Source: Oscillospiraceae bacterium (GTDB lineage Bacteria > Bacillota > Clostridia > Oscillospirales > Oscillospiraceae). Taken from it: 9,517 bases of DNA. How positions within the stretch are numbered: position 1 is the stretch's first letter; every line of letters starts with the position of its first letter. Below are positions 5,263-9,517 of the stretch, one piece after another. Where the stretch lies: NCBI GenBank assembly GCA_017409645.1, contig JAFQSI010000071.1, positions 1 to 9,517 on the forward strand, in the 5' to 3' direction. Position numbers and translations under genes: made by a program. The notes beneath the pieces were generated by a model. The model did not search any database. It saw nothing but the letters and a program-made list of their open reading frames with translations, and had not been told where the DNA came from.

Positions 5263-6540
5263 TCAGAAAGTATCTTTCAGCTCTTCAAATTTCCCGATCA
5301 GCCATGCGGTCATGCGCTTGTTGGTTTCGTAAATCTCTGCGTACTTGTCCTGCTCCGAAAACCAGGCCACGCAGACGAACTGGTTGGCGAGGATCACATA
5401 GGGGATGGCGCTGCACTCGGCTTCCGTGAGCTTTGCCACGTTGTCGTAGCCCCGGAGGATGTCCCGGTAGATGCTCAGCCAGCCGTCGTTGTCTGCTCCA
5501 AAAGTCTCCGACAGCACCGCCGTTGCCGCATAGCAGGGGTCATAGATCCGCACATTGCGCTCCGACAGCTCAAAGTCGAGGAAGCCCCATTGGTCTTCGG
5601 CGCAGATGATGTTGCCCGGATTGGGGTCCCGGTGGATGATCTGCCGGGGCAATTGGGGATACAGCGCAGAAAAGGTGTCCAGAAATTCCGTGCAGAAGCC
5701 CTCCGGCAGGTCCATGGCCGCCTTTGCCCCGGGCAGGGCCCAGTCCCGGATGGTGGAGAGCAGGTCGGACTCGCTGACGCAGTCCTCGATCCTGCGCAGA
5801 GCCAGATGCAGCTGGCCGATGATCTCGCCCACGAAGCGGGCGTCGCCATCGCCGAAACGGTGGGCCGCCAGCTGCTTTCCCGGCAGGCGGCGGGTCAGAT
5901 AGAAATACACCTCGCCGTCCTGGATGTATTCCCGGCCATCGGCCGTTTTCACCGGGACGGCGGCCAGCAGGCCGATGCTTTCCAGTGCCTTGGATACTTC
6001 GATGTGCTTTTTCAGCTTGCCCAGGTTTGCGGTGTATTTCAGCACGAGATCGTCTCCCACACAGCAGGCATTCTCGTTTTTGTTCCCGGTGCCCTCGTAG
6101 TAGATATCGGTGATGGGTTCACCGCTCAGGTCCCAGTTTTGCAGGATTTGGGCGGCTTTTTTATGGGTCACAGTCATGTGTTCCTCCTTCATAAGGTCGA
6201 TCCGGCAGGGACGTTTTGCCCGGCTGGATCGCAAAAAATCGGAGGGGGTGGAACCGAACTCCCGGCAGAAGGCCCTGTAGAATCCCGGGTAGGTGTCGAA
6301 GCCGAACCGGAGCGCCGCATCGATCCTGGTGCTGCCCTGGCTGATGGCGTAGACTCCGTGGAGCAGCCTGCGCCGCAGGATGTACTGCATCACCGGCAGC
6401 CCGGTGGCCTGCCGGAAGAGCCGATAGTAGTGAAACAGCGAAAGATGTGCCATCTCAGCCAGCTCCTGAGCGGTGATCTCCGTTTGCAGATTCTCTTCGA
6501 TGTAGTCAAGGCTTTGCTGGATCATAGCCCGGTTGTCCAT
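5263..6540 (-). CDS. Fusion of AraC-type DNA-binding domain and aminoglycoside-phosphotransferase-like kinase
   Basis: This 425-residue protein joins two domains not usually found together. Residues 1-105 are an AraC/XylS double helix-turn-helix: ITAQELAEMAHLSLFHYYRLF for the first motif, and FGFDTYPGFYRAFCREFGSTP for the second. Residues about 122-400 are an APH/choline-kinase-like domain with the catalytic loop HRDPNPGN (303-310, Asp305 and Asn310), the metal site FLDFE (Asp322), and a candidate ATP-binding lysine in LVLKYT (Lys168). All key residues are present, so it may be active. The start at 6540 has AGGAGG seven bases upstream; a 23-residue upstream extension is less likely. DNA-binding domain first, effector domain last, resembles the Rob type of AraC protein. 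The phosphorylated substrate is unknown: a drug, an amino alcohol or a sugar. A ribosome binding site inside the gene could also yield the kinase alone. Confidence 0.9.
   Translation of the reverse strand: MDNRAMIQQSLDYIEENLQTEITAQELAEMAHLSLFHYYRLFRQATGLPVMQYILRRRLLHGVYAISQGSTRIDAALRFGFDTYPGFYRAFCREFGSTPSDFLRSSRAKRPCRIDLMKEEHMTVTHKKAAQILQNWDLSGEPITDIYYEGTGNKNENACCVGDDLVLKYTANLGKLKKHIEVSKALESIGLLAAVPVKTADGREYIQDGEVYFYLTRRLPGKQLAAHRFGDGDARFVGEIIGQLHLALRRIEDCVSESDLLSTIRDWALPGAKAAMDLPEGFCTEFLDTFSALYPQLPRQIIHRDPNPGNIICAEDQWGFLDFELSERNVRIYDPCYAATAVLSETFGADNDGWLSIYRDILRGYDNVAKLTEAECSAIPYVILANQFVCVAWFSEQDKYAEIYETNKRMTAWLIGKFEELKDTF
6175..6189 (-). promoter_or_regulatory. Internal Shine-Dalgarno and ATG at the domain boundary of the AraC-kinase fusion
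   Basis: On the coding strand AAGGAGG (6189-6183) lies five bases before an in-frame ATG at 6177 (Met122). The site is at the junction between the AraC domain (ending near residue 105) and the kinase domain. Translation from it would give a free kinase of 304 residues, a normal length for the family. It may instead be a relic of two adjacent genes that fused in frame. Use of the start is inferred. Confidence 0.6.
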
Positions 6541-6580
6541 TTTACGCCCTCCTTCTCGTTTTTTTTGCAGCTGCATATGG

Positions 6581-6589
6581 ATCATAGCA
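6581..6589 (-). promoter_or_regulatory. Possible extended -10 promoter of the AraC-kinase gene
   Basis: On the minus strand TGCTATGAT (6589-6581) matches an extended -10 element (TG, one base, then TATGAT), about 40 bases before the start codon at 6540. No good -35 box is found upstream, which is typical of extended -10 promoters. A perfect TATAAT further upstream on this strand (6692-6687) also lacks a -35 box. Confidence 0.4.
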
Positions 6590-6721
6590 CATGGAGGGCG
6601 AAAAAGCATTTCCGGTTTTGCTTTTTTGCGGCTCCGGCATTTTGAAACAGCTTCATTTTCCTTGCCAAACAGGTTCAGCTGAAACCATTATAGCGCAAGG
6701 CGTGGGGAAAAGCGATGTGGA

Positions 6722-6750
6722 TTGAATAGTTGGATGAAGAGTTGTATAAT
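6722..6750 (+). promoter_or_regulatory. Promoter of the Nudix-acetyltransferase operon
   Basis: TTGAAT (6722-6727) and a perfect TATAAT (6745-6750) are separated by exactly 17 bases. Transcription should start near 6757, leaving a leader of about 40 bases before the start at 6800. The promoter is divergent from the AraC-kinase gene, whose protein could act on it. Confidence 0.8.
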
Positions 6751-6799
6751 ATACTGACAAACTTGGATTTTGCGGATCAAAGGGGTGGAACAATAACGG

Positions 6800-7831
6800 A
6801 TGAAACAGATATGCGAACTCAATGACAGGATCGTGCTGGGGACGGAGGGCTTGTCTGAGAAGGCTCCCCGGATCACGGCCCGTGCAATCGTCAGAAATCA
6901 GAGTGGCCTGTATGCGGTCATATATGCCGAAAAATGGAAGCTTCACAGTCTGCCCGGCGGCGGGGTGGAGGACAGCGAGGATGTGCAGACCGCCCTGCGC
7001 CGGGAGGTCTGCGAGGAAACCGGCTGCGTCTGCGATGACATCCGGGAGCTGGGCATCGTTTCGGAGAACCGGGCGACTCTTGACTACACCCAGATCAACC
7101 ACTATTTTGTGGTGACCACCGCCCACACGCCGGGCGAAACCCATCTGACGGAAGCGGAGCGCGACTGCCGCACGGCGGTGAAGTGGGTGGCCTTTGACGA
7201 GCTGGTTCGGCTGATAAACGACCAGGAATTTGACCGGGTGCAGGGGAAGTATCTGAAACTGCGGGATGTGGCGGCTCTGCGGGAATACGAAAAATGGGTG
7301 GAGCTGTACATCCCCAAGCGGGAGGATCTGTGGTTCTACCAGAAGATGATGTCCGACCCGGAGACGATGTCCTACAACGCAAATTGGGATGTGTCCTATC
7401 CCGGCTATCACCGGGACACCGGCTGCATCGACTACCCGGACGAGGTGCTTACCGATTGGTACGACGACTGGGTCGGCAGGGAGCCAGACTGCTTCTATGC
7501 CTACATCCAGCGCTGCTGCGACGGGGTCTGGATCGGGGATGTGAACTTCCACTACACCCCCGAAAAGGATTGGCATGACATGGGCATCGTGATCTATGCG
7601 CCCTACCGGGGCAGGGGCTATGCTGTTCCGGCCCTGAAGCTGATGCTGGATCATGCCTTCCGGGACTGGGGCATTTCCAGGATCCACAACGATTTCGAGG
7701 TCGCCCGGAATGAAATTGCCGCATGGGAAACCCATCGCAGGGCAGGCTTCCGGGAGCTGGGCATGGAGGACGGGTTCCTGCAAATGATGATTACGAGGGA
7801 TGATTGGAGGAAGCATGGAAATCAAATTTGA
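6800..7831 (+). CDS. Nudix hydrolase fused to GNAT acetyltransferase
   Basis: This 343-residue protein has two enzyme domains. The Nudix domain spans about residues 24-165 and carries an intact Nudix box, from G54 with E60 to R68-E-V-C-E-E-T-G75, so it should hydrolyse a nucleoside diphosphate linked to another group. The GNAT domain spans about 170-335. Its acetyl-CoA loop YRGRGYA (269-275) fits R/Q-x-x-G-x-G/A, and NEIAAWETHRRAGF (304-317) is the typical following helix. No substrate is recognisable for either half. The start at 6800 is preceded by AGGGG at 6781-6785, a rather long spacing of 14 bases; an in-frame TAA (6794-6796) rules out earlier starts. The 3' end overlaps the next gene by 17 bases. 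I see no strong internal ribosome binding site at the domain junction. Confidence 0.9.
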   Translation: MKQICELNDRIVLGTEGLSEKAPRITARAIVRNQSGLYAVIYAEKWKLHSLPGGGVEDSEDVQTALRREVCEETGCVCDDIRELGIVSENRATLDYTQINHYFVVTTAHTPGETHLTEAERDCRTAVKWVAFDELVRLINDQEFDRVQGKYLKLRDVAALREYEKWVELYIPKREDLWFYQKMMSDPETMSYNANWDVSYPGYHRDTGCIDYPDEVLTDWYDDWVGREPDCFYAYIQRCCDGVWIGDVNFHYTPEKDWHDMGIVIYAPYRGRGYAVPALKLMLDHAFRDWGISRIHNDFEVARNEIAAWETHRRAGFRELGMEDGFLQMMITRDDWRKHGNQI

Positions 7832-8381
7832 AAACATCATCCTGCGGGATATGATCGAGTCTGACATTGAGGACTATGTGCGTTGGTTCACCACGGAAAC
7901 CCAGTGGTCAAAGACGGATGCTCCGTGGGAGCCAATTGAATCGGATGAGGAAACCGAGCGCACATCCTGGCGTGAATACTACGAGTCCGTGAAAGACCTT
8001 CCCGACGATGTGCGGCGGTGGAAATTTGAGATCGAATGGAACGGCAGACACATCGGCTGGGTCAGCTCCTATCCCATTGACGAGAACTACGAATGGCTTG
8101 ACGAGGTGAAGGATGGTCAAACTGTCCATCGTGCCGTAGGCATTGACATCTGCGAAAGCGATGTGTGGGGGCAGGGAATCGGCACAAATGCGCTCCGTGC
8201 TTTTGTGAACTACTACTTTGACAGCGGTTTGGATGCGCTTTATACGCAGACCTGGTCCGGCAATACCCGGATGATCCGCTGTGCCGAGAAGCTGGGATTT
8301 GTGGAGTGTAACCGCCGTGTTGATGTTAGGGTGGTTGAAGGACAGGCGTATGATGCATTGACCTTCAGATTGGAGAAATAA
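7815..8381 (+). CDS. GNAT family N-acetyltransferase (RimJ/RimL-like)
   Basis: This 188-residue protein is a single-domain acetyltransferase. The acetyl-CoA-binding motif is VWGQGIGTNALRAF (117-130), followed by SGNTRMIRCAEKLGF (148-162), the usual motif B helix and turn. The N-terminal part has ILRDMIESDIEDYVRWF, a common opening for RimJ/RimL-type and drug-modifying GNATs. The acceptor, a protein N-terminus or a small molecule, cannot be told. The start at 7815 has GGAGG four bases upstream and lies inside the end of the previous gene (17-base overlap); an earlier ATG at 7800 has no such site. The stop overlaps the next start as TAATG. Base composition is lower in GC (53-57% in three 60-base lines counted) than in the next gene (68% in one line). 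Confidence 0.88.
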   Translation: MEIKFENIILRDMIESDIEDYVRWFTTETQWSKTDAPWEPIESDEETERTSWREYYESVKDLPDDVRRWKFEIEWNGRHIGWVSSYPIDENYEWLDEVKDGQTVHRAVGIDICESDVWGQGIGTNALRAFVNYYFDSGLDALYTQTWSGNTRMIRCAEKLGFVECNRRVDVRVVEGQAYDALTFRLEK

Positions 8382-8863
8382 TGGCAATACAAGGAATGGA
8401 CACAATGACGGTCAGAAATGCAGAATTGGAAGATATGAAGCGGTTGGGACACATCATGTCCGTGTCCTTCCGCACCGCTTTTGCGGACTTCGTCAGCAAG
8501 GAGACGCTGGAGGCCTGCGCCCGGGAGGAGAACTGCGCCGCCCTGCTGGAGGGGATCTTCCGGGAGGGGCAGATGCACTTCCTGGTCGGCGGCGACAGCG
8601 GGATGCTGGTGTGGCAGAGGACGGCGGATGGTGCGGAGATCGTCGCCATCCACAGCCTGCCCCATAGCTGGGGAACCGGGCTGGGCCATGCCATGCTGGC
8701 GGAAGCCATGAAGCAGATCGGAGACGGGACCGTATTCCTCTGGGCGTTCCGGGAGAACAGGCGGGCCCGACGGTTCTACGAGAAGCACGGCTTCCACTGG
8801 GACGGCACCGAGCGCATCAGTGAGTTCGACGGTGCGGTGGAAGTGCGGTATGTGAGAAACTGA
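8381..8863 (+). CDS. GNAT family N-acetyltransferase
   Basis: This 160-residue protein is a compact GNAT enzyme. It opens with TVRNAELEDMKRLGHIMSVSF (10-30), typical of the N-terminal strand and helix. The acetyl-CoA loop is SWGTGLGHAM (96-105), and WAFRENRRARRFYEKHGF (121-138) is motif B. The last part, GTERISEFDGAVEVRYVR, resembles the end of PhnO/RimI-like GNATs. The substrate is unknown. The start at 8381 overlaps the previous stop (TAATG) and has GGAG five bases upstream. A start at 8405 with AAGGA nine bases upstream would remove eight residues that precede the conserved domain and is a real alternative. It is the third acetyltransferase domain in a row in this operon and the last gene before a hairpin. 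Confidence 0.88.
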   Translation: MAIQGMDTMTVRNAELEDMKRLGHIMSVSFRTAFADFVSKETLEACAREENCAALLEGIFREGQMHFLVGGDSGMLVWQRTADGAEIVAIHSLPHSWGTGLGHAMLAEAMKQIGDGTVFLWAFRENRRARRFYEKHGFHWDGTERISEFDGAVEVRYVRN

Positions 8864-8873
8864 GGATATAGGC

Positions 8874-8902
8874 GTGCCCGGAATCACACGGATTCCGGGC
8901 AC
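8874..8902. terminator. Hairpin between convergent genes, probable terminator without T tract
   Basis: GTGCCCGGAATC (8874-8885) pairs perfectly over 12 bp with GATTCCGGGCAC (8891-8902) around a five-base loop. It lies 10 bases after the stop of the last acetyltransferase and six bases before the end of the convergent DUF3892 gene. Neither side has a run of T, so its termination is less sure than its structure. Confidence 0.6.
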
Positions 8903-8908
8903 TGAACT

Positions 8909-9196
8909 TCAATTGTGCGGCGAGACAGCGGGCAAACTGCCCAGATTATTGTTTTCGCTGCCGTCGGGGATGGATTTGAGGTATTCCGTTTCGCCCCGGT
9001 GGGCGATGCCGACGCCTGCGATCTGGCCTTGCTTTGCCATGTCCACAGCCTGCTGCTTTTCCACGATGGAATTGTCGGAAAGCTGATAGCCGGTGATCCT
9101 GCCGCCCTCTTTCACAAGCCCGACGATGCGCTTTGCGTCGGCGTTAGCCTGGGGGATCTGGTCGAGGGTCTGCTTTGCGAGATTTTGTCCGTCCAT
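8909..9196 (-). CDS. DUF3892 domain protein
   Basis: This 95-residue protein carries a DUF3892 domain: GGRITGYQLSDNSIVEKQQAV (31-51, giving the first strand pair), MAKQGQIAGVGIAHRGETEYL (53-73), then SIPDGSENNNLGSLPAVS near the end. The domain is of unknown function, found in small cytoplasmic proteins of Firmicutes. No signal peptide or membrane segment is visible. AAAGGAG (9211-9205) lies eight bases before the ATG at 9196, which I chose; an ATG at 9202 is only two bases from it. A longer frame reaching 9280 would cross the promoter of the divergent gene and is unlikely. No clear promoter for this gene is recognised on the minus strand. The initiation region is almost identical to one inside the MerR gene at 98-115. 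Confidence 0.82.
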   Translation of the reverse strand: MDGQNLAKQTLDQIPQANADAKRIVGLVKEGGRITGYQLSDNSIVEKQQAVDMAKQGQIAGVGIAHRGETEYLKSIPDGSENNNLGSLPAVSPHN

Positions 9197-9247
9197 GTGC
9201 ATCACTCCTTTGGCGTAGCTTTTGCCGCCGTGGGGAGAATATGCGCC

Positions 9248-9276
9248 TTTACGGATGGGGAAAAATGTGGTATAAT
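9248..9276 (+). promoter_or_regulatory. Promoter of the Sel1-repeat gene
   Basis: TTTACG (9248-9253) and a perfect TATAAT (9271-9276) are separated by 17 bases. The predicted transcript starts near 9283, about 20 bases before the GTG start, so the leader is very short. Confidence 0.72.
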
Positions 9277-9303
9277 CCAAACAAATGAGCGAGGTGATTT
9301 GCC

Positions 9304-9517
9304 GTGTCGGAAAGCTATTACAAGCCGTGCAGGGAGCTGGAGATCTGCAACGAGCTGATCGAAAAATACTTCAATACAGAGCAATATGAGAAATGCTTCG
9401 AGGGCCATCTGGCTCTGGCGGAGCGGGGGTATCCGCTGGCGGAGTGTCAGGTGGGATATTTCTATTACGATGGCCTGGGCGTGGAGAAGGATCTGGAAAA
9501 AGCGCTCTGGTGGACAC
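9304..9517 (+). CDS. Sel1-like repeat protein (partial, 3' end outside window)
   Basis: The first 71 codons of a Sel1/TPR-like repeat protein are visible. The sequence GYPLAECQVGYFYYDGLGVE, followed by KDLEKALWW, is a textbook Sel1 repeat (A-x-x-x-LG-x-x-Y-x-x-G-x-GV-x-x-D-x-x-KA-x-x-W). Such repeats form helical solenoids that bind other proteins. The helical N-terminus SESYYKPCRELEICNELIEKYF precedes it. The start is GTG at 9304 with GAGGTGA (9291-9297) six bases upstream, and an in-frame TGA just before it excludes earlier starts; an ATG at 9285 is in another frame that soon stops. No signal peptide is seen. Partner and function are unknown. The gene is divergent from the DUF3892 gene. Confidence 0.82.
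   Translation, partial: MSESYYKPCRELEICNELIEKYFNTEQYEKCFEGHLALAERGYPLAECQVGYFYYDGLGVEKDLEKALWWT

Noticed and set aside
5590..6645. Open frame of 351 codons on the plus strand across the AraC-kinase gene
   Set aside because: It is antisense to the fusion gene, whose motifs are intact; no domain and no suitable ribosome binding site.
6687..6692. Perfect TATAAT on the minus strand as promoter of the AraC-kinase gene
   Set aside because: No -35 box at 16-18 bases and a leader of about 140 bases; the extended -10 at 6581-6589 is nearer. It cannot be excluded as a second promoter.
6653..7867. Open frame of 404 codons on the minus strand across the Nudix-GNAT gene
   Set aside because: It is antisense to a gene with intact Nudix and GNAT motifs and has no recognisable domain of its own.

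Overview
The window looks like a GC-rich chromosome of a Gram-positive clostridial organism, most likely a gut Oscillospiraceae-type Firmicute. The signs are strong GGAGG ribosome binding sites, a lipoprotein signal on the transport binding protein, promoters of the TTGACA/TATAAT type, TPP-riboswitch control by a transcription terminator, and an intergenic inverted repeat of a kind common in such genomes. The assignment rests on style, not on a marker gene.

Layout. (1) 1-432, minus: the first 144 codons of a TipAL-type MerR regulator, with its own promoter at 456-486. (2) 516-3861, plus: a complete thiamine or thiamine-precursor uptake operon. It has a near-consensus promoter, a TPP riboswitch, an intrinsic terminator, and genes for a small thiamine-binding protein (MTH1187 type), an ABC permease (ThiX), a lipoprotein binding protein (ThiY) and an ATPase (ThiZ), followed by a terminator. 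A 125-bp nested-hairpin repeat sits inside the operon between thiX and thiY. (3) 3869-6540, minus: an MFS transporter, preceded upstream by an unusual fusion of an AraC-type DNA-binding domain to an aminoglycoside-phosphotransferase-like kinase. (4) 6722-8863, plus, divergent from the fusion: a three-gene operon of a Nudix-GNAT fusion and two further GNAT acetyltransferases. Each gene overlaps the previous one. (5) 8909-9196, minus: a small DUF3892 protein. (6) 9248-9517, plus: a promoter and the start of a Sel1-repeat protein that runs off the window.

How it fits together. The thi operon is self-contained: when TPP is plentiful the riboswitch should terminate transcription before the first gene, and when TPP is scarce the cell makes an importer for thiamine or a pyrimidine precursor. 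No thiamine biosynthetic gene is in the window. The second half is an accessory neighbourhood of small-molecule handling proteins: kinase-like, acetyltransferase, Nudix and MFS efflux-like. Their substrates cannot be read from sequence.

The most interesting point is that both regulators with an N-terminal DNA-binding domain (MerR/TipA and AraC-kinase) carry an in-frame Shine-Dalgarno sequence and ATG exactly at the domain boundary. Each gene may therefore make two proteins: the full regulator, and the ligand-binding or catalytic domain alone. This is known for Streptomyces TipA; for an AraC-kinase fusion I know of no description.
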